From: Metaphire vulgaris
Lineage: Eukaryota > Annelida > Clitellata > Crassiclitellata > Megascolecidae
DNA: 64,000 bases
Assembly (NCBI GenBank): GCA_018105865.1
Contig: CM030834.1
Location: 11,057,719 to 11,121,718 of the forward strand
Direction: 5' to 3'
Shown here: positions 23,585 through 55,927 of the stretch, piece after piece
Layout of the letters: the number at the start of each line of letters is the position of its first letter
How positions within the stretch are numbered: position 1 is the stretch's first letter
Notes under the pieces: model-generated
What the model saw: the letters and a program-made list of their open reading frames with translations, nothing else
What the model was told of the DNA's origin: nothing
Databases searched by the model: none
Program-made: the position numbers and the translations under genes

Positions 23585-23856
23585 CAGTGGCGCAGGAAGG
23601 GCCGTCTGCCCCGGGCGGCACGTGACATGGGCAGCATTTTGAGGGAGAAAATAAAAAATTAAAATATTCAAAATTTTATACCAAACTGAGTTTCTGAGTT
23701 GCAGAAAACAATGAAAAGAATGTGGAGAATATTGCAATATGAGCAAGGATTTTTTTTACTAGTCATGACTTTAACCTGATATTTCAGGTTTACAACAAAA
23801 GGGCGCAATGCCCTGCTTGGCTGCCCTGGGCGCTGACAACCCACATTATGCCACTG
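23585..23856. mobile_element. hAT-like MITE (CAGTGGCG ends)
   Basis: CAGTGGCGCAGGAAGGGCCG at left, ...GCGCTGACAACCCACATTAT then GCCACTG at right. The ends are imperfect inverted repeats. Target duplication not visible. Confidence 0.6.
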
Positions 23857-24704
23857 GTTCCAACAAAAGGTTTCTTCAAGACTAATGGAAAAATAGTTAC
23901 TAATCGTCATTAGAGTCATATCATGCACACATAAGGTGATCACAAAAGGCACAACGAATATGCAAAGACATCATCATATCTGACATACGGAAAATGGCAT
24001 GTGCAAAAGATAATCACCAGAAAATTTCAAAACATCCCATTGACAACATTATGTACAAACAAAACAAACATTTGTAACTTTTGACACACAACCCTAGCAC
24101 CAGTTTCATTAAAGTTGGCAATTTACTTTCAGCATCATTAGCATACAAGAGCAATTATTCAAAGCAATTAAGGAGTGCTAAGATATTGATAAAGATCCAC
24201 AGCCAGATTAAATAGCATATAACAGCGGTGTCATAATTACAACAAGTTCAAACCATTTTAAAGTTTAGATTAATTAACCAATTATTAAACATGACAATAT
24301 ATGCAATTTGCAAACTCATTCTGCAAGATACTACACAATCAATTTCTACTTACCTGCTGGAGTATTAATTTCTAGTACAATAAATGTCTATGTGCCAGCA
24401 TCCTAATATTTCATTTTAAAGACCAATTACAACAAATCAAATACTGGTTAGTTGTTGTCAGTTAATGCTATTAATATCAATGATAAACTTTTAAGAGTTA
24501 TATAACGCACAACTTCTGCCTGGCATTCATGAAACCAAAATTAGTTTTGTATTAGAAATCAATTAAACAGAATGAAACTATCCAAAAGCACCAAGATTAA
24601 CACAAGAATAGCATGAACGAAAACTATACAATAAACACACAAATATAATTGCAGCAATGCATTAGCTCCAAAAAGATCTATTTATAAAGATCTGCTATAA
24701 TACA

Positions 24705-24707
<3 letters not shown>

Positions 24708-24753
<46 letters not shown>
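24708..24753. repeat. (TA)n microsatellite
   Basis: About 23 TA units next to the mariner-like MITE. Confidence 0.97.
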
Positions 24754-24759
<6 letters not shown>

Positions 24760-24771
24760 AACACATATATA

Positions 24772-24845
24772 CAGGGTGGTGCAAAAAACCAGACTAGTCA
24801 CATTTAGGTTTGCATTTAATATAGTCCAGGTTTTTCGCCACCCTG
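24772..24845. mobile_element. 74-bp mariner-like MITE
   Basis: CAGGGTGGTGCAAAAAACC ... GGTTTTTCGCCACCCTG, flanked by TA on both sides. The inverted ends and TA target fit Tc1/mariner. No coding capacity. Confidence 0.7.
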
Positions 24846-26290
24846 TATATATGCTTAACAAAAATTTAAGCAAACTATAAGATAACTAACTATAACAAAT
24901 TCAGCAAATGTAATTCCTATAATCACCCAGTTATTGCCATTAACAAACCTTATTTCCTAAATATATTTCTTTAAGTTTCTAATGGTACTCAACAGGTCAG
25001 ACTAGTAGCAAGCAACCAAGTCTTCAATGATTATCAACACCAGACATTTAACCTATATTAAAATAAATCTTGACCACAATTAAAACCGTAGTCATTAAAA
25101 GATATCCATACAACTCGGTCAGATCTGTATTTACTCGACTTGACATTGTGCCCTAAACACAAACTCCAACATAATGTAAACAGACAAAACGAATGTCTTA
25201 TATGCCATCTCATTTCTGTCTCAGCATCAATTATAATTTCTTAATGACATATTACATTTCATTACATTACATAACTGGTTATTTTACTTTGTCAGTTATT
25301 ACTGATAATCCTGATTAACTGGAATGTAACATAGCTTTGATAATTTTTGGTGGCACAATGAAAGGAGTTTCAACAGCTTAAAACCACAAATTATACCATA
25401 TCCATTGATAAGTTAGATCATAAAGTACAATTTGTTCTTAGCTCATAAAGTTTTGAAAACTGGTTTCATACTCATATCACACAACTGCAATCGTGTATCC
25501 ATTTACTGCTACTAGTTTTGTTCTTTCATTAAGTATATGGAAAGCAATGAGTCATAACAAATAGCACATCTCCTAATCAAAATGCTCCCATTACTTTAGT
25601 GCTTCCATAGAAATTACTCATAAAATAATTCAAGAAATGTCAAGTAGTTAGCCTAGTAGTCCTGTAGCTCTGCATATCATTTCCACAGAAATGTAATATA
25701 AAAGATGCTAATGACAACTTGGCCAGCTGTTAAGACAAATGTCACCATGACTGTCCACTGTTATCATGGTTCCACAAAATTAAATGATGATAACAGTATG
25801 AAACACTTCCTTTACCACAACAACACAAATTTTACAAAACAATAATCTTCAGTCACACATATCATCATAGTTTTCTTCAAAACTAGAACTATACCAACTA
25901 GACCAACGCAGCACAAGATTTCTGTGAAACACAAGATGCAGTTTCATGTAAACTTTGCAACAAACACTAAAAACGCACAACTGCTTGCGAACACATTACA
26001 ATATTGAAAATACAAAGAAATACTCGGAAATTAAGTTATGTTAAAAGCTGCAACAGCTTCCAAAAATCAAACGTAACAACAAAGCTGCCTTGAAAAATGA
26101 AACTGTTCATTTGCATCTCAAAATTCAAAGTCACGCTAACTTTACTGAGAACAAGTTTGAACATTCCTGAGCAAGGCGGCGACTTGAGGCATTTGCTACT
26201 GAGCGAGTCCGGAAAATTCTAGCTCCAAGATTTGATCCTGAAAACTGACAGTGAGCTGCCAGCAATGCAGCATTTGGAGAAACGAATCAC

Positions 26291-26358
26291 AGCACCATAC
26301 AGCCTCTTGAACCGCTAACATAGCAGCACCATACAGCCTCTTGAACTGCTAACATAGC
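26291..26358. repeat. 34-bp tandem duplication
   Basis: AGCACCATACAGCCTCTTGA... occurs twice with period 34 in the DOT1L 3'UTR, just after the stop codon. Confidence 0.9.
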
Positions 26359-26418
26359 AGTCGGACTTCATGACTGAACACATGTGCTTGATGCAGTGCT
26401 AAGCTCAACTTTTCATAT

Positions 26419-47362
<20,944 letters not shown>

Positions 47363-47660
47363 CGTTGTCGTCGTCGTAGACTATCGGCCATCAGCCGTCG
47401 TCGACTGGAGTTTCTATAGGAGCCGCATGATAACAACGACGATCAACACCCAAGACAATAATACACGCGATCGGCCATCACAACCGCCGCGCTACTACTC
47501 CGCCTACTCCTCCTTCTCCTCTTCTACCTCCTTAAATCATAGAATTCTACATAACGTACGCGCATATGTCGGTTTCTATGTTCCAACCGGCACCCGACAA
47601 AGGGCGCGCGTTCGCACAATATCCGCACACGCTGTAGTCCTATAGCCCAAGCGACTCTGC
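47363..47660 (-). promoter_or_regulatory. CpG-rich DOT1L promoter / 5'UTR
   Basis: Clear local rise in GC and CpG (GTCGTCGTCG tracts, CGATCGG, GCGCGCG) immediately upstream of the DOT1L ATG. The flanks are AT-rich. No TATA box seen, consistent with a housekeeping-type promoter. The start site is not determined. Confidence 0.55.
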
Positions 47661-47989
47661 GTTGATTTCTGGTACAGCAATATCACATCAGACTAAAGTA
47701 ACCGGCACTTGTATAGAAGTTGATGACTTTGGAATATATTTTAGAAATAAAAAATAATTTTGTGATCTATGTGTTACTAATCATTATCAGCTTACATGAA
47801 TTGCTGCTATAGCTAAAGGCAAAGCATTAAAAGCAAGGTTGGTGGTAAATCGAACCAGATGGATTTAACTAAATTGGACCTTTTGAAATTCCTCTCCAAA
47901 GTTTAGAAAGATGCTAGTCTCATTTGAGAAAAATGTATTTTCAGAGGTCACCTTTGTCAAACAGCATAAATTTGAACACATATCCTCAG

Positions 47990-48440
47990 TCAGACGATCA
48001 TTGCATTGGCTCCCTATTAATCAGAGAATTAATTAATAAAATATGTCTGTTAGTCTATAAAACTATGTTATATAATGAACCCAGTTATCTTAATTAAGAC
48101 ACGGCTCATCCTACGTCCCACTAGTCACTGCACTTGTTACTTAGCAGGACTTTCATTTATTGTTCCTCATTCTCCTACCGACGTTGGCGCTAGCTGCTTC
48201 TTGGTGTGTGGCCCCAGGCTCTGGAATTCATTACCGCCATCACTTCGTAAAACCACAATATTATCTTCTTTTAGATCTACTCTTAAGACATATCTGTTTG
48301 GCTTGACCTATCCACTAATCGGACTGGCCTTTCTGGCTTGATCTGGTTCATATTCGGATTGGATTTAGTGCGCCATCGGTTGATGTCCTGGGCATTATGA
48401 TAGTGGCGCCATATATGTAAATTGATTGATTGATTGGTTG
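47990..48440 (+). pseudogene. Degenerate LINE 3' end (CR1/L2-like)
   Basis: Pieces RRSLHWLPINQRI, then GPRLWNSLPPSLRKTTILSS and FRSTLKTYLFGLTY are the typical final peptide of these LINEs. A GTGGCGCCATATATGTAAAT tail then passes into ATTG and TGAC repeats. Confidence 0.75.
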
Positions 48441-48446
48441 ATTGAT

Positions 48447-48585
48447 TGACTGACTGACTGTCTGACTGACTGACTGACTGACTGACTGACTGACTGACTG
48501 ACTGACTGACTGACTGACTGACTGACTGACTGACTGACTGACTGACTGACTGACTGACTGACTGACTGACTGACTGACTGACTGA
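48447..48585 (+). repeat. (TGAC)n microsatellite
   Basis: About 34 tetranucleotides, continuous with the (ATTG)n tail of the LINE remnant. Confidence 0.98.
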
Positions 48586-48606
48586 TGAGTGCCAAATAAT
48601 GAATGA

Positions 48607-49441
48607 CAGAGACGTAGTTCTCAAGACCGTGATCTTGGTCTCGAGAACACTCAGGACTGATTTCTTTATGGTCTTGGTCTCAATAGCTAAGGCCTTGGTC
48701 TTGATAATTATTGCGGCCTTGGTCTTGATGAATTGGCCTTTGCCCAAGACCACTTAGACCACTACACTATATACTATAAGCATAGCCTATCGGATTGTGC
48801 AAATTTCATTTAGGGTTTCATGCAGCTTGTTCAGTCAGAAGCCAGCCATGAACAACGGTTAACTTCTAACAACCCGTCACCCCTTCAAGCCCAAGCCCAT
48901 CATCGAACATATCACTCTCAAGACCGTCCTTGCCAATGATCAGTTCTAGCGACTGCATCCATTTACTTGTTCCATTCACTGTGTTCCGGCTACATCTGCC
49001 CCAGTGGAATGTACCTTCAACCATGGTGACATCTTTGTGCATCCCCACAAGCACAGGGCACACATGAGTGAGTGTTCTTTGTAATCTGGTGTTTGTAAAG
49101 TGCAATGCTCACATTACTCAGGTATAAATGTTGCAGGTTTGAAATAATTGTGCTGACCAATTGTCAATTGAAGCTATCTCTGATGATGTGTGAAACAACT
49201 ATGCTAACATTTCAGTAAAGTTTATACCATATTCAGCTGCATATTGTTTAGACAAAACTGTGTACAGTAATTGAGTGGGTACATTTTGTTGCATGATGCC
49301 AATAGATGGCCTTGATCTTGGTCTTGGATGGCCAGTCTTGGTCTTTATGGTAGTGGCCTTGGTCTTGCCAACTATGATCTTGGTCTTGATGGTAGGGGTC
49401 TTGGTCTTGTCTTGCTATAGCTGGTCTTAGCTACATCCCTG
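48607..49441. mobile_element. hAT-like element rich in CTTGGTCTTG repeats
   Basis: Ends CAGAGACGTAG / CTACATCCCTG. Flanks ATGAATGA and AAGAATGG agree 6/8. Both arms have many CTTGGTCTTG-type direct repeats (48630-48740 and 49310-49415). No transposase frame. Confidence 0.55.
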
Positions 49442-49568
49442 AAGAATGGTCTCTATATTACTGTACTTTAATTCTTCATTTATCCAATAACTATAGATCT
49501 CAATGTTTCACATGGTCTAATAGTTAATAGCAAACAATATTTAGTCAAATGCTTTTGATAATGTACAG

Positions 49569-49777
49569 CAGTGGCGTCGAGAGGGGGGCGCGGGGGGTGC
49601 GGACCGCACTGGGTGACACCATCTAGGGGGGTGACACCAAACAAGGATGACCTTTTTTTTGCTTGTCACGGTATTTGAGAAGGAAAAATAAGAAAGACTT
49701 AGAAGAGGTCCCAAGTCTAAATGGGTGACACCACGATTTTACCGCACTGGGTGACACCAACCCTAGCAACGCCACTG
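49569..49777. mobile_element. hAT-like MITE with perfect 8-bp target duplication
   Basis: CAGTGGCGTCGAGAGGGGGG ... GCAACGCCACTG. Flanked by ATGTACAG at 49561-49568 and 49778-49785. Internal GGTGACACCA is repeated. 209 bp. Confidence 0.9.
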
Positions 49778-51115
49778 ATGTACAGAATAGCCTAGTTATG
49801 AAATATGTTTAATATTAAAATGGAATTTGATCAGCCAGTAATTTGTCATTTGGAATTACCGGTATATCTGCTTGGTCAAGTGGCTGCATCAGAGACTAGA
49901 ATAAAACTAGCAGAAAAATCTTTTACATTGAAAGAATCTTGGTATGTACCTAACTGTCATGTTACAATTGAAAATTCTAGAAATATAGTAGATGTTACTT
50001 ACAAATGCCATAGGTCTGTGCCTATGGTAAAAATGACAAATGCTAAAACTTAAACTGGAAATTGTGTGGAATAATTTGTAAAAAGAAAATATTTTACAAA
50101 ATTTATTGCAAACATTTGCATACATTCATCATATAAAAATAGCAGTATCTTATAAAACAAAGCCAAGGATAACTGATACAGTACTGTACTGTGTATAAGT
50201 ACTAAGACACGAGGTGTCAATTGATCCAGCAATTTACAGAATACATTTACAAAGTTAGGATAAATTGTAGACATGATATTTGACAAAATGTACACATTTA
50301 CAAAAGACATTTCAAATTTACAAAATTTAAAAAACCCCATATTTCAAGTTGTCTAAACTGCACTTGAAATAAAAGTGGCTAACGCCTAAAAACAATTTTT
50401 TACAATGTAATTTATGTACACAAGACTTTTACCACAGACGTTTGTCTTGCTTTATACTTCTTGCAATGGCGTATTTAGCATGACAGCATTCGTGACTAGA
50501 AAGACTGTCCCGCAGATGAAAACAAGCTAATCCTCTAAACCACTATCAAGCCATGCTTGCATAAATGTTGCAATTAAATCCAAAAAGCTCATTAAGCAAG
50601 AACAGCAGCAGCCAAAGTGATTGCATAGTGCAAGGGCAGGGAGCACACGGCCCTCAGGCCAGATGTGGCCCGTGAGAGGCTTTAAAGTGGCCCGCCAAGA
50701 AATTATGAACAACATGTAAAATTCTGCCTGCTAATAACCCATAATGTAACAAAAATAAAAATACATATGAAAATTCAATCGTTGTATTGCTTACATGGCC
50801 AAGTTTTATGGATCACTGACTGAAACCAGAGGTATGGCAATAAAGTAGTACCGCTAATACACATTTGAAGCGGGTTTTTGACAACTGGATAGTGCAATGC
50901 AAGTATTATGTGCATTGAGAAGCTTGCATTTGGATTTCTCCAGAAAGAAAATAACTTTATAAATTGCAAATCACAGATCTTGCTAGATACCGAGTGCAAC
51001 TGTAACATTTAAGTCTTTGAATTCACAATTTCCTATCCAGTTAACACTTGAGCTATCTAAAATCTAGAATAACAGCAGGTAATAGTAATATTACACTTGC
51101 AATTGTCAAATTCTG

Positions 51116-51121
51116 TTTATT
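51116..51121 (-). terminator. KLF polyadenylation signal AATAAA
   Basis: AATAAA on the - strand about 190 nt after the KLF stop codon, the first one downstream. Confidence 0.45.
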
Positions 51122-51312
51122 TCCTAGCAGTTGATATTTTGCAAGCACACAATAATTCACTGTCTTTGCATTAAACCATGCATTTTTCAGCATACATGTG
51201 GATTATCAATATATCAGTCTTCTCCAGAAACTGTCTGAAAAATCATATTGCTTTCGTCTTTTCCAAAAGAAAATAATGTTTGATGTTGTAAACAGTTCTT
51301 CAACAGTAGGGT

Positions 51313-52674
51313 TCAGACGTGACGCTTTAAGTGTAAGGATAGATGATCACTGCGTGAAAATGCTCTTTCGCAGTAGACACATTGAAAAGGTCGGTCTCCG
51401 GTATGCTTTCGATAGTGCCTTGTAAGTTCGTCTGACCGAGCAAATTTCCACCCACATCCCTTCCAAGAGCACTGGTATGGCTTCTCACCAGTGTGGGTCC
51501 TCATATGGGCTTTTAGATGAGAACTTTTGCTGTACGTCTTGCTGCATCCTGGATTTGGACATGTGTGTGAGACCTGTCGCCTTCTACCGCGAGTCCGACG
51601 GTGTACTCCAGCCGGCAGTTGTCTCTTCTTTGATGGCAGCGTGGAATTTTCAGAATGAAATGCAGCTGTTGCATTGCAGTTAACGGCAACGTTTTGCATT
51701 AACATTGAGCTATGGCAGTCAGACCTCAAGGCTGGTGATTGGAGTGGTGTCAAGAGAGGTGAGTTTGGTGGTGTTACAGTTGATACCGGATTCTGATTGT
51801 TTGGTGAACTGTGCATCAATGTTTGATGTTGATCAAGTAGCATTGAAGAATGTTGCAACTGGTTAAATTCCACAGGTAAGTGCAGAGCAGGGTTTGCATG
51901 ACTGTTAATGTATGGCAATGAATCTTGATGACTTAGGACTTGAGGTGAATTTTGTGGAGATACCGGTGGCGACATGCAATGATACTGGTTGTAATATTGA
52001 AATGACTGACCAGTGGGGTACGGAGGAGGAGGCGGCGGATTAGAAACACACATATTATTCTGACAATGGGGTTGACATGTACTTACAGATGTGTCCTGAC
52101 AACAGTAAAGCTGACAAGTCATAGCATCTGAATATCTTCTTCCTGGTAAGCTGTTAAAGTTTTGGCACGAGTTAGAATTTATCGACGACGTCCAGTTGGA
52201 ATCATTCTCTTTGACTGAGGAAAACGCTGGAAGCTCAGTTAAACCTGAATATTGTGGAGTCGTGACGGATCTGTTGACATATTCTCCAGTTTGGCTAGGA
52301 AAATACGAGGCAGTACTAAGGCCCCTTGCTTGTGGAAGCATGTTGTAGTTAGCATAGACATTTTCAGTCACATGACAAGACAAAGCAGGAGGAGAGGCTC
52401 TTTCGACTTTAATTGCCTGTGACGATTCATACATTGTGCGATCCTGTTCATCTTGCAACGATAGGATCAGCTCCAGGTCGTTGAGGTCGTCCAGTAGGCA
52501 GAACTGTGGAACTTGGTTGATGGTTGGAGTCTGCCATTGTTCAAAGTTATATCCAGAATGACCAGTCAGTGCTGCACCAGCACTTGATGAGGCTCTCTCC
52601 AAACCAGAACTTTGAATGGTATTGACATCATTCAGTTCACTCTGTTGTATAAGGCTGTCGATGTCCTGGAGAGC
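51313..52674 (-). CDS. KLF: KLF exon 2 (activation region and zinc fingers)
   Basis: Opens [18 protein letters not shown] in frame with exon 1 and runs uninterrupted to the stop at 51315-51313. Zinc ligands are C-x4-C/H-x3-H in fingers 1 and 2 and C-x2-C/H-x3-H in finger 3. Confidence 0.96.
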   Translation of the reverse strand, partial: ALQDIDSLIQQSELNDVNTIQSSGLERASSSAGAALTGHSGYNFEQWQTPTINQVPQFCLLDDLNDLELILSLQDEQDRTMYESSQAIKVERASPPALSCHVTENVYANYNMLPQARGLSTASYFPSQTGEYVNRSVTTPQYSGLTELPAFSSVKENDSNWTSSINSNSCQNFNSLPGRRYSDAMTCQLYCCQDTSVSTCQPHCQNNMCVSNPPPPPPYPTGQSFQYYNQYHCMSPPVSPQNSPQVLSHQDSLPYINSHANPALHLPVEFNQLQHSSMLLDQHQTLMHSSPNNQNPVSTVTPPNSPLLTPLQSPALRSDCHSSMLMQNVAVNCNATAAFHSENSTLPSKKRQLPAGVHRRTRGRRRQVSHTCPNPGCSKTYSKSSHLKAHMRTHTGEKPYQCSWKGCGWKFARSDELTRHYRKHTGDRPFQCVYCERAFSRSDHLSLHLKRHV

Positions 52675-53181
52675 CTGGCCAAGAGAAAAATGACAAATAT
52701 CTATATAAGAAACTGCACATTAACCCCTTAACCGTGTATTTAACTGTAACTCGATGTAAAATGGACGGATATATCCGGGGTCCCCAGTTAAGGGGTTAAC
52801 AGACATATATAACAGTAGTCACTAGTCAATATAAATTCTCATTGACAGCGTATTTCAAGCACGAGACTACTTGATAGAAATAAGTAAAAATAGTAGGTAA
52901 TTAGCTTCTCATTTCTGATATTAAAGCTCGGTTGTCAGTTTAACTAAAATTCCAGGTTAGAGATTAGATTACTGTCAGTAAGATCTATTAAATTGTATTA
53001 GATATAACTTAATGCTAACATTCATACAAGCAATATAGACTACAATCTTGAGCTTAATTTCCCTTAAAACTACTGAGTCAAAATCAGTGGTGCTAAACTT
53101 CAGTTCAGAATATTAAAATTCTAAAGTTCTAAAGTGCACATTGCCAAAACATTGCTAATTTACCAGTTAGATTATTTGCAA

Positions 53182-53241
<60 letters not shown>

Positions 53242-53253
53242 CAAACTAGTAAT

Positions 53254-53290
<37 letters not shown>

Positions 53291-53798
53291 CAAACTAGTA
53301 ATATTTATTCAGTTCGCTAGATGTCGATGTTAGCACCTACACCTAACGCCATCTACGGAACCATAGAAGAGTTGTCAACCCATCTTGTGTGGACTGTGTA
53401 CCACCAGCCTTGCAATGGGATGGATGTGGTGTTAGATTTATTCAGTGACACCTCCACTAAAACTCTTATCGCACATTCTGTATTTTGTTGCAAACTTGAC
53501 AGGGACAAAAGTTCAACTTAAGAAATGGCGCAATTATAACTTTTCAAAAGTCAACGAACCCTTCATAACACTAGTTCAGCTGAATCTTCAAATTTAACTT
53601 GGGCATTTGAGAATGTCATAGAATTGCAAGCAGTCATCGTCTTTATTTAATCCTTACCGACTGCAGATCCAAGCTGTCCAAGACGTTGCCACGGAAAATG
53701 TTGAAATCGGACGCCAGAAGATCCGCCTGTATCCCCTCGTGCGTCCTCCCGGGAGAATTCGTCATCGATGCTTCGTCGAGAAAAGTCGATAAGGACAT
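51313..53798 (-). CDS. KLF: Kruppel-like transcription factor, KLF5/KLF1-2-4 group (gene-level entry)
   Basis: Nuclear transcription factor binding GC/CACCC boxes. Two exons, 53798-53658 and 52674-51313, total 1503 nt = 500 aa plus stop. Phase 0 junction, donor GTAAGG, acceptor TTGGCCAG. Three C2H2 fingers at about 417-500 carry the KLF signatures [32 protein letters not shown] and [13 protein letters not shown], ending right after finger 3. A basic RRTRGRRRQ segment before the fingers is a likely nuclear signal. The N-terminal part has acidic leucine-rich stretches ([10 protein letters not shown]) and [10 protein letters not shown], a possible WW-binding site as in KLF5. Closest subgroup assignment is from memory and unsure. 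Confidence 0.95.
52720..52799. mobile_element. 80-bp TTAA palindromic MITE, copy 2
   Basis: In the KLF intron. TTAACCCCTTAAC / GTTAAGGGGTTAA is a perfect 13-bp inverted pair including TTAA. Internal TGGACGGATATATCCGGGG. Confidence 0.88.
53180..53288. repeat. Two (TA)n tracts
   Basis: TA runs at about 53180-53236 and 53258-53288, separated by and followed by ATCAAACTAGTAATATT, so the unit itself is duplicated. Lies in the KLF intron. Confidence 0.95.
53658..53798 (-). CDS. KLF: KLF exon 1
   Basis: 47 codons from ATG at 53798: [18 protein letters not shown]..., ending [10 protein letters not shown]. Codes a short acidic/hydrophobic N-terminus. Confidence 0.88.
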
Positions 53799-53939
53799 TG
53801 TGATAGCAACACTATAGCGAACAAAGTCACTATTCAGCTGCTGTAAGACGCTATGTCGCTGTTGTGCTCTATTTTGTTTCTTCTGCTTGTCAGAGCGTTG
53901 TCATTCTCCGTCTGCCGAATTCTGTTGTCTACCGATTGT

Positions 53940-54060
53940 TCTGTTATGTTCTACGGTAAATAACTGTGCGCGTGACGTCATTTGACGTCCTCGCTGATTG
54001 GCCGACAGGCCACGACTATTTTTAGCGCTTATATAAGCGACGCGGTCTCGGGCAATTTCT
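53940..54060. promoter_or_regulatory. KLF promoter: CRE, CCAAT and palindromic TATA
   Basis: Contains the palindromic CRE TGACGTCA (53973-53980) with a TGACGTC half copy next to it, ATTGG/CCAAT (53997-54001) and the palindromic TATA element CTTATATAAG (54028-54037). The cluster is 140-240 bp upstream of the KLF ATG. Read on the + strand the order CRE-CCAAT-TATA is textbook. Read toward KLF the order is reversed, so the promoter may fire both ways. Confidence 0.6.
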
Positions 54061-54471
54061 TCAGAACGCGGAGGACGGCAAAGGCGAATAGAGGGTCTGA
54101 GTCGCGTGGTTTCGCGCTGGGCCGCTAACCTATTCGAGCCACTTAAATACTACTCATCGCCCGATATTTACGCGAGACGAGCGCATAGCTGCGTCGCCGT
54201 CGGCGAAGGTCACCGAAACCGACCCAATCTTCGGTCATGGTCGGGTCGGGGCACCTAAAACTCAGCTAGGCTTACAATTTGAGACGGAAAGATGAGGTAA
54301 TAGGAAATCGGAACGTATCAGCATTTTCTCAACGAAAGGATTTCTACTCGGTGACAAATTTCAATTAGTTAAAATGAATAGGGCCCAATAAAGCTTGTGA
54401 TTCATTTCATTACGTCATTCTATAATCTATATGATGACGATAATAGTGGTAGTGGTGGTGATGATTGATAA

Positions 54472-54902
54472 GGGGCTATCCATTAAGTACGTCAACAAAT
54501 TAGGGGAGGGGTTTGAAAAAGTTTGACAGTTTTTGACAGAGGGCGAGGAGGGGGTCAAGAGAAATTGACGTCAACAATTTCATTTTTTTACAAATGATAA
54601 AAATTGGAAATTTCATGGAATACTATTTATTACAGTGTACAACGGAAAAAGCCTGCCAAGCAAAACAGTTCATCACCACCACGCTATGACACTTGATGAA
54701 CAAAAGAAAGGGAAAAAGGTCTCATCACTGCAAAAATAATGACCTTCTAAACATTTTAGGGGACTGTCACTTGACTTAGTGGGGGGGGGTCACAAGTTTT
54801 TGACATAATTATAGGTGGTCACTGAAAGTTGACAGTTGTTGACAATTGGGGGAGGGGTCAAAAATTGCCCAAAAATCGTTCACATAATTAATGGACAGCC
54901 CC
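54472..54902. mobile_element. Harbinger-type MITE with TAA target duplication
   Basis: GGGGCTATCCATTAAGTACG ... TAATTAATGGACAGCCCC, flanked by TAA (54469-54471, 54903-54905). TAA/TTA targets and GGGGCTGTCC-like ends fit PIF/Harbinger. The interior is rich in TTGACA. Confidence 0.7.
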
Positions 54903-54929
54903 TAATGACAACGATAATGTTGATAATGA

Positions 54930-54974
54930 TGACGACGGTGGTGGTGGTGGTGGTGGTGATGATTATGATGATGG

Positions 54975-55050
<76 letters not shown>
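54930..55050. repeat. (GGT)n / (GAT)n trinucleotide tract
   Basis: GGTGGTGG run followed by about 27 GAT units. The long Met frame over it is only the repeat. Confidence 0.98.
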
Positions 55051-55083
55051 CCAGTCGTAACGCGTGATTTCGTCCTACGAATA

Positions 55084-55369
55084 CAGAGCCGTAGCGGCGC
55101 AGCTAGGGGCGGGGGGCAAGCTGCCCCGGGCGCCGTTTTGCTGGGGTCGCCAGAAACCGTGATTGATTTTATTCGCGACGGTATTGCCAGTATGACAAGT
55201 AAAAAAGGTCATCACCCGCATTCTGCACACTACTTCTTTCACTACTTCACTCCTACATCGTCGTGAAAAGTGTGATAAGCAAGAAAGGGTCGTCGCCAGT
55301 TTTTAGACTGTTAGGGGCGAAAAATTGATACCTTGCCCCGGGCGCCAAATACTCTAGCTACGGCTCTGT
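55084..55369. mobile_element. hAT-like MITE (CAGAGCCGTAG ends)
   Basis: CAGAGCCGTAGC ... GCTACGGCTCTG, flanked by TACGAATA and TACGGATA (7/8). Contains GACAAGTAAAAAAGGTCATC. Confidence 0.85.
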
Positions 55370-55572
55370 ACGGATAGGTCTAGAAAAGGTTAGAAGCATG
55401 CGGGTTTTTTGAAAAAGTAGATCCAAGTCCATTAAGTTTAGGGCTTTATAGGCTTACCCTAACTTAGCAGTAAGCGTGAATGTTTATTTCATGCTTCCGA
55501 AGCCCAGTGAGTGGCGTAGCCAGGATTTCCAGAGGGGGTTGTTTTTTTCGTGACCAACTTTGGAATAATCTT

Positions 55573-55750
55573 GACAAGCAAAAAACGTTATCACCTCTAG
55601 TTTTTCCTGACAAGCAAAAAAACGTTTTCACCTCTAGTTTTTCTTTCATGACAAGCAAAAACCCTTATCACCTCTAGTTTTTTCCCGACAAGCAAAAAAC
55701 ATTTTCACCTCTAAGTTTTCCTGACAGGCAACAACGTTCTTCGCCTCTTA
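55573..55750. repeat. 36-41 bp tandem repeat array
   Basis: Five units starting GACAAGCAAAAAAC at 55573, 55609, 55650, 55687 and (GACAGGC) 55723, each followed by CACCTCTA. Confidence 0.9.
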
Positions 55751-55775
55751 AACCGTTACATCGTTTAGCTAAGGG

Positions 55776-55927
55776 CAGTGGCGTATTTAGGATTTTGGTA
55801 AGGGGGGCCAGACACTTTCGACCTAACAAGTTACAGCTTTGGAAAAAAGTTGACGACCTTTTTTTGCTTGACATCAAGACCAAAGGGGGGCCATGGCCCA
55901 AATGGCCCAATGGTAAATACGCCACTG
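55776..55927. mobile_element. Nested hAT-like MITE, perfect target duplication
   Basis: CAGTGGCGTATTTAGGATTT ... GGTAAATACGCCACTG with GCTAAGGG duplicated at 55768-55775 and 55928-55935. 152 bp. Confidence 0.92.

Larger units (their letters stand above)
21761..26418 (-). other. DOT1L 3'UTR / convergent intergenic region
   Basis: No coding exon seen. It holds a hAT-like MITE (23585-23856), a TA tract with a mariner-like MITE (about 24708-24847), and a 34-bp tandem duplication (26291-26358). AATAAA on the - strand lies at about 23515-23520 and 23289-23294, possible ends of the DOT1L transcript. The rest is featureless AT-rich DNA. Confidence 0.5.
47661..51312. other. Intergenic region between DOT1L and KLF
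   Basis: Holds a degenerate LINE 3' end with TGAC tract (47990-48590), two hAT-like MITEs (48607-49441, 49569-49777) and a fragment resembling another dispersed repeat near 50640-50720. The KLF 3'UTR occupies the right end. An 82-codon + strand frame at 49805-50053 has no supporting features. Confidence 0.6.

Noticed and set aside
48283..48753. Open frame of repeated SQSV residues
   Set aside because: It is a translation of the (TGAC)n microsatellite; no independent coding signal.
49805..50053. 82-codon + strand frame (MFNIKMEFDQPV...)
   Set aside because: Protein-like in places but isolated, antisense to the KLF 3' side, with no recognised homology or splice partners.
54836..55060. Polymethionine frame
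   Set aside because: Produced by the (GAT)n tract.
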